Shown here piece after piece: positions 8,109 to 16,805 of a stretch of DNA of 64,000 nt. Position 1 is the stretch's first letter. Every line of letters begins with the position of its first letter. The notes under the pieces were generated by a model that saw nothing but the letters and a program-made list of their open reading frames with translations, ran no database searches and was not told the origin of the DNA. Made by a program: the position numbers and the translations under genes. Source of the DNA: Streptomyces sp. NRRL F-5135 (GTDB lineage Bacteria; Actinomycetota; Actinomycetes; Streptomycetales; Streptomycetaceae); NCBI RefSeq assembly GCF_000719775.1, contig NZ_JOHR01000015.1, forward strand, positions 1-64,000, in the 5' to 3' direction.

Positions 8109-8924
8109 GTGGCTGGACTGGCACGCCGCCGTCTCGATGCCGAGCTGGTACGCCGCAACCTCGCGCGCTCGCGCGAGCACGCGAGCCAGCTGATCGCCGC
8201 GGGCCGGGTGACCGTCGGCGGCGCCACCGCGACCAAGGCCGCCACCCAGGTCGAGACCAGCGCGGCCGTCGTCGTCACCGAGGACGACGCCGACCCCGAC
8301 TACGTCTCGCGCGGCGGGCACAAGCTCGCGGGCGCGCTGGCGGTCTTCACCCCGCTGGGCCTCGGCGTCACCGGCCGGCGGGCGCTCGACGCGGGGGCGT
8401 CCACCGGCGGGTTCACCGATGTGCTGCTGAGGGCAGGGGCCGCGCACGTCGTCGCCGTGGACGTGGGGTACGGCCAACTCGCCTGGTCTTTGCGCAGCGA
8501 TGAACGCGTCACCGTCAAGGACCGTACGAACGTACGTGAGTTGACGCTCGACGCGATCGAAGGTGAGCCAGTGGATCTCATTGTGGGAGATCTGTCGTTC
8601 ATTCCGCTGGGCCTCGTGCTGCCCGCGCTGGCGCGCTGTGCCGCGCCCGACGCCGATCTCTTGCTGATGGTCAAGCCGCAGTTCGAGGTCGGCAAGGAAC
8701 GCCTGGGCAGTGGGGGAGTCGTGCGCAGCCCCGAGCTGCGCGCGGAGGCCGTACGGACCGTGGCGGGACAGGCGGGTGAACTCGGTCTCGGCGTACGAGG
8801 CGTCACCGCCAGTCCGCTGCCCGGTCCCGCCGGGAATGTCGAGTACTTTCTGTGGCTCCGCTCCGGAGCGCCCGAGCTGGATCCGGCCGATGTCGACCGC
8901 GCAGTGGCGGAGGGACCCCGTTGA
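8109..8924 (+). CDS. tlyA: TlyA family rRNA (cytidine-2'-O)-methyltransferase
   Basis: The 271-residue protein starts with an S4 RNA-binding domain (RRRLDAELVRRNLARSREHASQLIAAGRVTV in short segments, residues 5-60) and continues with an FtsJ-like Rossmann methyltransferase (LDAGASTGGFTDVLL near residue 95, the SAM site; DVGYGQLAW; LIVGDLSFIPL; MVKPQFE). TlyA methylates 16S and 23S rRNA cytidines and affects capreomycin sensitivity in mycobacteria. The start is GTG at 8109 with an AGGAG site upstream. Its stop overlaps the presumed TTG start of nadK (TTGA), so the two are translationally coupled. tlyA-nadK-recN is a conserved actinobacterial order. Confidence 0.95.
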   Translation: MAGLARRRLDAELVRRNLARSREHASQLIAAGRVTVGGATATKAATQVETSAAVVVTEDDADPDYVSRGGHKLAGALAVFTPLGLGVTGRRALDAGASTGGFTDVLLRAGAAHVVAVDVGYGQLAWSLRSDERVTVKDRTNVRELTLDAIEGEPVDLIVGDLSFIPLGLVLPALARCAAPDADLLLMVKPQFEVGKERLGSGGVVRSPELRAEAVRTVAGQAGELGLGVRGVTASPLPGPAGNVEYFLWLRSGAPELDPADVDRAVAEGPR

Positions 8925-10003
8925 CCACGAAGAACGCAGCTGCCACCGGCGCCGAGCGCGTCGCGGGCACCACGGAGAACACGGACACCACGGCGAGCGC
9001 GGACACAAGGGCGAACGCGGGGAACACGGCGAGCGCGGACAACGCGGACGGCGCCTGCACCGAGTGCTCCGCGCGCGGGACGCACACCGCCCCCGAGGGC
9101 ACGGCGCACGAGGAGCGCACCGTCTTCCTGCTGGCACACACCGGCCGGCCCGCCGCGGTCCGCAGCGCCGAACTGGTCGTGAACGGCCTGGTGCGCAGCG
9201 GTCTGGGCGTACGGGTGCTGGCCACCGAGGCCGCCGATCTGCCGCTGCCGCCGTCCGTCAAGACGGTCGCCGAGGACGACCCCGGCGTGCTCGACGGCTG
9301 CGAACTGCTGATCGTGCTCGGCGGCGACGGGACGCTGCTGCGCGGCGCCGCGTTCGCGCGGGCGTCCGGGGTCCCCATGCTCGGGGTCAACCTGGGCCGG
9401 GTCGGCTTCCTCGCGGAGGCGGAACGGGACGATCTGGACAAGGTCGTCCAACGGGTCGTCACTCGTGCGTATGAGGTCGAGGAGCGGATGACGATTGACG
9501 TCGTCGTGCACCGCAACGGCGACGTGGTCCACACGGACTGGGCGCTGAACGAGGCGGCCGTGCAGAAGGACTCGGCCGAGCGGATGCTGGAAGTGGTCCT
9601 GGAGATCGACGGCCGCCCGGTCACCGGGTTCGGCTGCGACGGGATCGTGTGCGCGACCCCCACCGGCTCGACGGCGTACGCCTTCTCGGCCGGCGGGCCG
9701 GTCGTCTGGCCCGAGGTGGAGGCGCTGCTGATGGTGCCCATCAGCGCCCACGCCCTGTTCGCCAAGCCGCTGGTGACATCGCCGACCACGGTGCTGGCGG
9801 TGGAGGTGCAGTCACAGACGCCGACCGGGGTGCTGTGGTGCGACGGGCGCCGGATGGTCGAACTGCCGCAGAACGCGCGGGTCGAGGTGCGCCGTGGTGC
9901 CGTGCCCGTACGGCTGGCGCGGCTGCACCACGCGTCGTTCACGGACCGGCTGGTGGCCAAGTTCGCGCTGCCGGTGTCGGGGTGGCGCGGGGCGCCGCAC
10001 TGA
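8921..10003 (+). CDS. nadK: NAD kinase with long low-complexity N-terminal extension
   Basis: From about residue 66 (RTVFLLAHTGRPAAVRSAELV) the protein is a standard ATP-NAD kinase: GGDGTLLRG (ATP site), GVNLGRVGFLAEAE, NEAAVQ, and the TPTGSTAYAFSAGGP substrate motif. It phosphorylates NAD to NADP in the cytoplasm. The TTG at 8921 overlaps the tlyA stop and follows an AGGGA site, so I use it; it adds a roughly 60-residue Thr/Ala/Asn/Asp-rich N terminus. Actinobacterial NAD kinases are usually near 300 residues, against 360 here. The extra DNA (8950-9100) is built of near-repeats of GAACACGG and GCGAGCGCGGACA. An alternative start further in cannot be excluded. Confidence 0.92.
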   Translation: MTTKNAAATGAERVAGTTENTDTTASADTRANAGNTASADNADGACTECSARGTHTAPEGTAHEERTVFLLAHTGRPAAVRSAELVVNGLVRSGLGVRVLATEAADLPLPPSVKTVAEDDPGVLDGCELLIVLGGDGTLLRGAAFARASGVPMLGVNLGRVGFLAEAERDDLDKVVQRVVTRAYEVEERMTIDVVVHRNGDVVHTDWALNEAAVQKDSAERMLEVVLEIDGRPVTGFGCDGIVCATPTGSTAYAFSAGGPVVWPEVEALLMVPISAHALFAKPLVTSPTTVLAVEVQSQTPTGVLWCDGRRMVELPQNARVEVRRGAVPVRLARLHHASFTDRLVAKFALPVSGWRGAPH

Positions 10004-10265
10004 GCGGCCACGCCGTGGGGCGGGTGCCGGGAGACCGCGTGGGCCGGGACGTCGTTCGCACCCGTCTCCCGCGCACCCGGTCACTTGCCGGGCCACGTGC
10101 CCGGGCGCACATCGCGCCGCGTACCCGGGTGCGTGCCGAGGCGCGTACCGGGCCGGGAGCACCGCCGCGTACACCGCGCGGAACCCGGTCACGGAAGTGC
10201 CGCCGCACTGCCCGGACGGGGGAACCTGGGGTGGGGGCCGTCGCACGACGGGCTCCGGACCTCGT

Positions 10266-12020
10266 ATGGTCATGACCGTGTTGGAGGAGATGCGGATACG
10301 GTCGCTCGGGGTCATCGACGACGCTGTCGTCGAGCTTTCACCCGGCTTCACCGCGGTGACCGGTGAGACAGGCGCGGGCAAGACCATGGTCGTCACCAGC
10401 CTCGGGCTGCTGCTCGGCGGGCGGGCCGATCCCGCCCTCGTGCGGATCGGCGCCAAGTCGGCGGTGGTGGAGGGGCGGCTGGCCCTGTCCGCCGGCGACC
10501 CCGCTGCCGTACGGGCGGAGGAGGCCGGCGCGGAGCTGGACGAGGGGGCGCTGCTCATCAGCAGAACCGTCTCGGCCGAGGGTCGTTCGCGCGCCCATCT
10601 CGGCGGGCGCTCGGTACCGGTGGGCGTGCTCGCGGAACTGGCCGACGACCTGGTCGCGGTACACGGACAGACCGACCAGCAGGGGCTGCTGCGCCCCGCC
10701 CGGCAGCGGGGCGCCCTCGACCGGTACGCGGGCGAGGCGGTGGCCGGGCCGCAGGCGGCGTACACGGCCGCCTACGTCCGGCTGCGGGCCGTCGCCACCG
10801 AGCTGGAGGAGCTGACCACGCGGGCGCGCGAGCGGGCGCAGGAGGCCGATCTGCTGCGCTTCGGGCTGAACGAGATCGCGGCGATCGAGCCACGGGCCGG
10901 GGAGGACACCGAGCTCGCCGCCGAGGCCGAGCGGCTCGGCCACGCCGAAGCCCTGGCGTCCGCCGCCGCCCTGGCGCACGCTGCCCTCGCGGGCGACCCG
11001 GAGGACCCGGAGGGCGTCGACGCGACGACGCTCGTCGCGGGGGCGGGCCGCGCGCTGGCGGCCGTGCGGGCCCATGACGCGGCGCTCGCCGGCCTCGCGG
11101 ACCGGATGGGGGAGATCTCCATCCTGCTGACGGACGTGGCGGGCGAACTCGCCGGATACGCGGACAACCTGGACGCCGACCCGCTGCGCCTGACCGCGGT
11201 GGAGGAGCGGCGGGCCGCGCTCACCGGACTCACCCGCAAGTACGGCGAGGACATCACGGCCGTCCTGGCCTGGGCGGAGCGCGGCGCGGCGCGGCTGACG
11301 GAGCTGGAGAGCGACGACGACCGCATCGAGGAGCTGACGGCGGAGCGGGACCGGCTCCGGTCCGAACTCTCCCAGCTGGCCCAGGCACTGACGGACGCCC
11401 GCACGGAGGCGGCGGCGCGCTTCGCCGACGCGGTCACGGCGGAGCTGGCCTCGCTGGCGATGCCGCACGCGCGCGTCTCGTTCGACATCCGGCAGACCGA
11501 GGCGGCGGACGAGGCGTCCGGTGTCGAGGTCGGCGGCCGGTGGGTCGGGTACGGGCCGCACGGCGTGGACGAGGTCGAGCTGCTGCTCGCCCCCCACCCG
11601 GGCGCCCAGCCGCGACCGATCGCCAAGGGCGCGTCCGGGGGTGAGCTGTCGCGGGTGATGCTCGCGGTGGAGGTCGTCTTCGCGGGGTCCGACCCGGTGC
11701 CCACGTACCTCTTCGACGAGGTCGACGCGGGTGTCGGTGGCAAGGCGGCGGTCGAGGTCGGCCGCCGGCTCGCGGAGCTGGCCCGCTCCGCGCAGGTCGT
11801 CGTGGTGACCCACCTTCCGCAGGTCGCGGCGTTCGCGGACCGTCAGCTGCTGGTCGAGAAGACGAACGACGGCTCGGTGACGCGGTCGGGAGTGACCGTG
11901 CTGGAGGGGGAGGACCGGGTACGGGAACTGTCGCGGATGCTGGCGGGCCAGGAGGACTCGGAGACGGCCCGGGCACACGCGGAGGAACTGCTGGCGACGG
12001 CGCGGGGCGCGGCGGGCTGA
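10266..12020 (+). CDS. recN: DNA repair protein RecN
   Basis: The 584-residue SMC-like ATPase has Walker A GETGAGKT (residues 33-40), a long central helical region with LEELTTRARERAQEADLLRFGLNE-type coiled coil, the C-motif KGASGGELSRVMLA near 454 and Walker B YLFDEVDAGVGG near 480, followed by VTHLPQVAAFAD. RecN acts in double-strand break repair with RecA. Two ATGs (10266 and 10272) and a GTG at 10278 are possible starts; conserved sequence begins at LEEMRIRSLG. It follows nadK after 262 bases. That gap is GC-rich and I see no gene in it. Confidence 0.95.
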   Translation: MVMTVLEEMRIRSLGVIDDAVVELSPGFTAVTGETGAGKTMVVTSLGLLLGGRADPALVRIGAKSAVVEGRLALSAGDPAAVRAEEAGAELDEGALLISRTVSAEGRSRAHLGGRSVPVGVLAELADDLVAVHGQTDQQGLLRPARQRGALDRYAGEAVAGPQAAYTAAYVRLRAVATELEELTTRARERAQEADLLRFGLNEIAAIEPRAGEDTELAAEAERLGHAEALASAAALAHAALAGDPEDPEGVDATTLVAGAGRALAAVRAHDAALAGLADRMGEISILLTDVAGELAGYADNLDADPLRLTAVEERRAALTGLTRKYGEDITAVLAWAERGAARLTELESDDDRIEELTAERDRLRSELSQLAQALTDARTEAAARFADAVTAELASLAMPHARVSFDIRQTEAADEASGVEVGGRWVGYGPHGVDEVELLLAPHPGAQPRPIAKGASGGELSRVMLAVEVVFAGSDPVPTYLFDEVDAGVGGKAAVEVGRRLAELARSAQVVVVTHLPQVAAFADRQLLVEKTNDGSVTRSGVTVLEGEDRVRELSRMLAGQEDSETARAHAEELLATARGAAG

Positions 12021-12054
12021 GCGGGGCCGCCGTCCGGCGGGGGTGCGGTTCGCG

Positions 12055-12099
12055 CCTCCGGCGGGGCGGGACGTCTCAGGTCGGCCGCGCCGCCGGAGG
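12055..12099 (+). terminator. possible recN terminator hairpin
   Basis: Bases 12055-12064 (CCTCCGGCGG) pair with 12090-12099, leaving a 25-base loop; the flanks also contain related GTCCGGCGG motifs. It lies 35 bases after the recN stop. There is no U-tract and the loop is long, so the call is weak. Confidence 0.35.
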
Positions 12100-12293
12100 G
12101 GCACGGTTCGCCGTCCGGCGGAGTATGGTGTGCCGGCTCCGCGCGGGGCGGACCCCGTCGCGTTCGCCGGAACGTTTTCCCTACCACTGGTGCGCTCGGT
12201 GCGCACGGGAGTCGCCGGTCCCCCCGGCCCGGGGACGGCAACCGCGGGGACGCCCGGTGCAGGCACCGCGCCCGGCGCGCCTACGCTTGGCGC

Positions 12294-13109
12294 ATGACCG
12301 CCAGCCGCGGCAGAACCGCCGTCTGCGTCACCGCTCTCGCCACCACCCGCGCCGTGTACCAGGCGCTCCGTACCCGCGCGCCGGGTACGTCCGCGCGTTG
12401 GCGGCGGAGCAACTACGCCGGACGTACGGTCGACCTCTACGCCGGACCGGCGACCGCGCTCGGTGCCGCCGCCGGGACGGTTCTCGCCGGGAGCTCGTCC
12501 GCCGCGCGCACCGCGCCCGCCGCGGCCCTCGTCGTGCTCGCCGCCGGAGCGTGCGGGGCGTACGACGACGCGGTCGGGGCCGACGACCCGCGACGGGGCT
12601 TCCGGGCACACCTCGGGGCGCTGCGGCGCGGCGAGGTGACCGGTGGCGCGGTCAAACTCCTCGGTATCGGCGCGGCCTCGCTCGGGGCCGCCGCGCTGCT
12701 CAAGGAACGGCCCGCCGACCGGCTGCTGGCCGCGGTCGTGGTGGCGGGCGCCGCGCACTGCGTGAACCTGCTGGACGTACGGCCGGGCCGCGCCGGTCTC
12801 GGGGTGCTGGCCCTGGCCGTGCCCGGGCTGCTGCGCCGCGGCCCGGCCGGGGCGTTCGCCGCCGTTCCCGTGGGCGCGGCCGCCGCCGTCGTCCTGGACG
12901 ACCTCGGCGAGCGCACCATGCTCGGTGACGCCGGCGCGCACGCGCTGGGCGCCGCACTCGGGGTGGCGGCCGTGGTGGGGAACGGCCGGGCCGGGTTGGC
13001 CGTTCACGCACTGGGAGTCATCGCGGCGACGGCGTACGGTGACAGGACCAGCCGGTCGGCGACCGGCCCGGCCACCGCCTCGCGGAGTCATCCACACTCA
13101 CCCGCGTGA
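12294..13109 (+). CDS. MraY/WecA-like (polyprenyl-phosphate sugar-1-P transferase superfamily) membrane protein
   Basis: The 271-residue protein is hydrophobic with about six or seven membrane segments. It keeps spaced motifs of the MraY/WecA superfamily: RRSNYAGRTVDLY near the start, GAYDDAVG (Asp pair) near residue 82, CVNLLDVRPGRA near 158 (corresponding to the NxxDGxDG region, with DG replaced by DV) and TMLGDAGAHALGAALG near 205. Full-length MraY has ten membrane segments, so this is a short, divergent relative that may be an inactive or specialised form. The neighbouring glycosyltransferase suggests a cell-envelope glycan role. Its position directly after recN is where mycobacteria and corynebacteria carry steA-steB. 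Confidence 0.75.
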   Translation: MTASRGRTAVCVTALATTRAVYQALRTRAPGTSARWRRSNYAGRTVDLYAGPATALGAAAGTVLAGSSSAARTAPAAALVVLAAGACGAYDDAVGADDPRRGFRAHLGALRRGEVTGGAVKLLGIGAASLGAAALLKERPADRLLAAVVVAGAAHCVNLLDVRPGRAGLGVLALAVPGLLRRGPAGAFAAVPVGAAAAVVLDDLGERTMLGDAGAHALGAALGVAAVVGNGRAGLAVHALGVIAATAYGDRTSRSATGPATASRSHPHSPA

Positions 13110-13254
13110 GTGTTCGCGGGTGCGGAGTCGCGGCGGAGTCGCGGCGCCCGACGCGAGAACGACGCCCCGACAGTGCCGGAACGTGCGTGCGGGCTGGCAT
13201 CCTTGGCGCAGTCCCCCGTCCCCGCCCCCACCCGAGTCCAGGAGCCTTGCCCAC

Positions 13255-14343
13255 GTGACACAACTGCGTACGGTCCAGGTGCTGGGCGGTGGCAGTGCGG
13301 GCAGCAGCGCGCACGTCCGCTCGCTGGCGGCGGGTCTGGTCGCCCGGGGAGTGCGCGTGACGGTCTGTGCCCCGGAAGAACTGGAACACGCCCACGACTT
13401 CGGCGGTTGCGGGGCCCAGTACGTCACCGTGCCCCGGCGCGCGGCTCCGGCGCCGGTCGCGGCGCTGCGCGCGGCGTGCGCCGGTGCGGACGTGGTGCAC
13501 GCGCACGGCCTGCACGCCGCCGTACGGGCCGTGGTGGCGCTCGGCGGCCGGCCGGTTCCGCTGGTCGTCACGCTCCACACCCGTTCCCGGGCGACCGGGG
13601 TGCGCGGCGGACTGCCGCGGCTGCTGGAGAGGCGGGCCGTACGGGCGGCGACGGTGGTGCTCGGTACGTCCTCGGAGCTGGTCGACCGGGCCCGCCGCGC
13701 GGGCGCCCGGGACGCCAGGCTCGCCCCCGTCGCCCTGCCCGGCGCCCGTTTTCCGGCCCCCGGTCCGGAGAACAAGGCGCGGGCCGAACTCGGCGCCGTC
13801 GAACGTCCGTTATTGATGGCCGTCGGCGGCCTCGAACAGGGCCAGGGGTACGACACGCTGCTGGACGCGGCCGGCACCTGGCGCGGCCTCGACCCGGCGC
13901 CGCTGGTCGTCGTCGCCGGGGACGGCAGGGAACGCGCCGGGCTCCAGCGCCGTATCGACGCCGCCGACCTGCCCGTGCGGCTGCTCGGCCGCCGCGACGA
14001 CGTCCCCGAACTCCTCGCCGCCGCCGACCTCGCGGTCCTGCCGAGCCGCTGGGAGGCCCGCTCCGTCCTCGCGCGGGAGGCCCTGCGCCTCGGGGTACCC
14101 CTGGTCGCCACGGCGGTGGGCGGCACCCCCGACCTGGTCGGGGACGCGGCCGTACTCGTACCGTACGGGGACGCGCCGGCCCTCTCGCACGCCGTACTGC
14201 GGCTCCTGGCCGACCCGGCCGCGCGCCGCCGCCTGACCGCGGCCGGCCGCGCGCAGGCGGCGACCTGGCCCACGGAGGACGAGACGATCGCGCACGTACT
14301 GAGCGTGTACGACGAACTCACCCAGCCCTGGTGCCCTCGATAG
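13255..14343 (+). CDS. GT4-like glycosyltransferase
   Basis: The 362-residue protein has a GT-B fold: N-terminal glycine-rich loop GGGSAGSSAHVRSLAAGLVARG, VVHAHGLHAAVRA, and a C-terminal nucleotide-sugar domain (LLMAVGGLEQGQGYDTLLDA; PVRLLGRRDDVPELLAAADLAVLPSRWEARSVLAREALRLGVPLVATAVGG in consecutive parts). This is the GT4 pattern with the E-x7-E-like RWEARSVLAREAL motif. The start is GTG at 13255. It follows the MraY-like gene in the same direction, and the two may act on the same lipid-linked sugar. No donor or acceptor can be assigned. Confidence 0.85.
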   Translation: MTQLRTVQVLGGGSAGSSAHVRSLAAGLVARGVRVTVCAPEELEHAHDFGGCGAQYVTVPRRAAPAPVAALRAACAGADVVHAHGLHAAVRAVVALGGRPVPLVVTLHTRSRATGVRGGLPRLLERRAVRAATVVLGTSSELVDRARRAGARDARLAPVALPGARFPAPGPENKARAELGAVERPLLMAVGGLEQGQGYDTLLDAAGTWRGLDPAPLVVVAGDGRERAGLQRRIDAADLPVRLLGRRDDVPELLAAADLAVLPSRWEARSVLAREALRLGVPLVATAVGGTPDLVGDAAVLVPYGDAPALSHAVLRLLADPAARRRLTAAGRAQAATWPTEDETIAHVLSVYDELTQPWCPR

Positions 14344-14352
14344 GACCGCCGT

Positions 14353-14374
14353 TCCCCGGCTCCTGGCCCGGGGA
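14353..14374. terminator. small hairpin between convergent glycosyltransferase genes
   Basis: TCCCCGG (14353-14359) pairs with CCGGGGA (14368-14374) across an 8-base loop, in the 57-base gap between two convergent stop codons. It could end transcription from both sides. Confidence 0.4.
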
Positions 14375-14400
14375 GGGCGTGCGGTCGTACGAGGCGTGCT

Positions 14401-16527
14401 CTAGAGCCTGCTTCCGCGCGGGGGAAGCGTGCGGCTCCTCGGTATGCGCAGTCGGCGTCGTACGCCGGCGACCGGGTCCAGGACGCCGAAACGGAGTGTG
14501 AGCGAGTCCCGGCCCGGGAGCGGTTTGGCGTAGGCGGGCAGGGCGCGCTGCCGGAAGCGTGCCGGGGGCAGGCCGGGCTCGTCCGGTACGGGAAACGTCA
14601 GGGGCGCGTCCGTCAGGGGCAGGACCAGGGACAGCTCCCACTCGCCCGTCTCCAGGGAGCGGGAGGCGACGGCCCGGGCGAGGTCGACGCGGAGCTCGAA
14701 CGGACCCGGGGCGGTGAGGACTCCGGTCTGGAAGGCTCCGAGGCCGACCGTGTGACCGGCGCGGTCGGCCCGGACGACGAGGTCGGCCGCGGTGAGTCCG
14801 GCGATGTCGGCGTGGCCCGTGAGCACCAGGACCCCGGGGGCGTCCGCCGCCCACGCGGTCCCGCGCACCCGCACCCGCGAGCGCAGGGGGTGCCGCAGCT
14901 GACCCACGTCGAGCGTCAGGTCGCCCTGGGGCGTGGTGTAGTAGGGCGTGACGGTCCGGGTCGTTCCGTCGGCGGTGCGGGTGAGACGGGGCAGCGGCCG
15001 GGTGTCGACGCCCTCGGCACGCCGGTTGCCCACGCGTACCTCCTTCTCGATGCCCTGGCCGCGCACCCGCAGGTGGACGTCCCAGAGCCCGCGGGGCAGA
15101 TGCCGGCCGTCCGCCGCCGTGGCGATGTCGATCCGTGCGCTGAACCCGGCCAGTCCGTAGTCGTACGGGTGCTCCCCGGGGGGCGGGTTCTCCCCGGCGG
15201 TCGGGTGCTCCCCGTCGGTGCGGACCGGCTCGGCCTGCTCCGGGGCGTGGGCGGGGTCGAGGTCGGCGGGGAAGCGGTACTCGGTACGGCTTCCCCGCTC
15301 GCGCAGGACGACATCGACGGCCGCCTCGCGGGTGTCGACCCGGTCGATGTAGGCGTGTCCGCTCAGCCGCAGACAGGTTCCGGCCAGGGCCGCGATGTCC
15401 AGCCGGTGGCGCACGGGCAGCCGGTCGGTGATGTCGTAGCAGCTGTCCGGAACGGCGCGCGAGGGGTCGCGGAAATAGGGATACGCGCCGAAGGCCCGGC
15501 CGCCGTCGACGACGACCCGTTCCTTCGGGCCGGACCGGTCGAAGGCGATGACCTCCCGCAATTCCTCCAGCATGCCGCGACCGGCCAGGTGGAGGCGCAG
15601 CCGGGTCATCGGGGCGAGCCGCGCGGCGATTTCATCGGTGTACCACCGGTCGAGCATCCGTCTTGTCTCGGTGGCCGCGGACTCCCGTCTCTCGGGATCG
15701 GTCTCGCGCACCAGGTGGTGCAGCACACCGTTGAGGTCCACCTCGAGGTGGCGGCGCACCAGCAGATCACGGTTCGGCCCGGCCGCCACCTCCCGGGACA
15801 GCAGGTCGAACATCAGGGAGAGGAAGCGCAGCCGCGGGTGCGTCCCCCGCGTGGTCAGCGTGACGTTGTTGCCGTCCTCGCGCTCGACCCAGTAGTAGCA
15901 GTCGTAGTCGGCCACCACCGAGATAACGGCGGCGCGCAGATAGGCCATGGCGACGAACGGCTGGTCCTCACCGACCCGCAGGTCGGTACGGAAGCGCAGT
16001 CCCAGGCGCTCGATCATCTCCCGCCGGAACAGCTTGAGCGGGCTGAGCGTCCAGTACACGCGCGAGGCGAACAGGTCCGCCTTCGGCTGGTTGCGCCGGA
16101 ACATCGAGCGGGGTGCGTTGCGCCCGCCGATTCCCACCATCTTGCCGAGCACCACGTCGGATCCCTGGGCGTCGGCCATGGCCACCATGCGTTCCAGGGC
16201 CTCGGGGCCGAGGTGGTCGTCGGCGTCCAGGAAGAAGACGTACCGCCCGCGGGCCAGGTCGAGACCGGCGTTGCGCGGGGCCGAAGGACCGCCGGAGTTG
16301 GCCTGGTGCACGACGCGCACCACCTCGGGGAACTTCTCGGCCAGCCGGTCCAGTTCGGCGCCCGTTCCGTCCGTCGACCCGTCGTCGACGGCGACCAGCT
16401 CGACCCGGCCGTCGCCGATGGTCTGCTCGACCACGGACATCACGCACCGGGTCATGTAAGGCATCGCGTTGTACGCCCCGACTATCACAGTGACGTCGGG
16501 AACAGCCGTCTCCGGCACACCGCTCAA
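14401..16527 (-). CDS. GT2 family glycosyltransferase with large beta-rich C-terminal region
   Basis: The 708-residue protein opens with a GT-A domain: VTVIVGAYNAMPYMTRCVMSV, AVDDGSTDGTGAELD, GPSAPRNAGLDLARGRYVFFLDADDHLGPEAL (DxD in FLDADD) and the VGEDQPF catalytic-base region near residue 225. The second half (from about 400) lacks a TagF catalytic domain. Instead it has repeated beta-sandwich-like segments (LRLSGHAYIDRV; LTGHADIAG), as in TarS-type wall-teichoic-acid glycosyltransferases, where such domains aid oligomerisation. I chose the TTG at 16527 because a GGTGGAG site precedes it and conserved sequence starts soon after; the open frame upstream is unlike protein. A likely role is decoration of cell-wall polymers; this is inference. 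Confidence 0.85.
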   Translation of the reverse strand: MSGVPETAVPDVTVIVGAYNAMPYMTRCVMSVVEQTIGDGRVELVAVDDGSTDGTGAELDRLAEKFPEVVRVVHQANSGGPSAPRNAGLDLARGRYVFFLDADDHLGPEALERMVAMADAQGSDVVLGKMVGIGGRNAPRSMFRRNQPKADLFASRVYWTLSPLKLFRREMIERLGLRFRTDLRVGEDQPFVAMAYLRAAVISVVADYDCYYWVEREDGNNVTLTTRGTHPRLRFLSLMFDLLSREVAAGPNRDLLVRRHLEVDLNGVLHHLVRETDPERRESAATETRRMLDRWYTDEIAARLAPMTRLRLHLAGRGMLEELREVIAFDRSGPKERVVVDGGRAFGAYPYFRDPSRAVPDSCYDITDRLPVRHRLDIAALAGTCLRLSGHAYIDRVDTREAAVDVVLRERGSRTEYRFPADLDPAHAPEQAEPVRTDGEHPTAGENPPPGEHPYDYGLAGFSARIDIATAADGRHLPRGLWDVHLRVRGQGIEKEVRVGNRRAEGVDTRPLPRLTRTADGTTRTVTPYYTTPQGDLTLDVGQLRHPLRSRVRVRGTAWAADAPGVLVLTGHADIAGLTAADLVVRADRAGHTVGLGAFQTGVLTAPGPFELRVDLARAVASRSLETGEWELSLVLPLTDAPLTFPVPDEPGLPPARFRQRALPAYAKPLPGRDSLTLRFGVLDPVAGVRRRLRIPRSRTLPPRGSRL

Positions 16528-16805
16528 GACACTCCACCTTCTCGTGGCAGGAAGAATGAGAACCGCGGAACAGACGCGCGGCAGGGTGCCGGTCGCAGGG
16601 ACCACAAGCAGTGCCGCGCCCGCGACTGTCAGATTAACAGTCGAATTTGACAACTCTTCACCATCTGACCATGCGGCCTTCACTGATCAGAGCATGTGGT
16701 GCCCAGGCCGGGGCGGCAGTGGATGGAGTCCCCATGACGCGGAACTCCCCCGTGCCGAAGGCGACGGGGGAGCCGGGAGTGAGTGGCGCGCGGCGCGCCG
16801 GCGCG

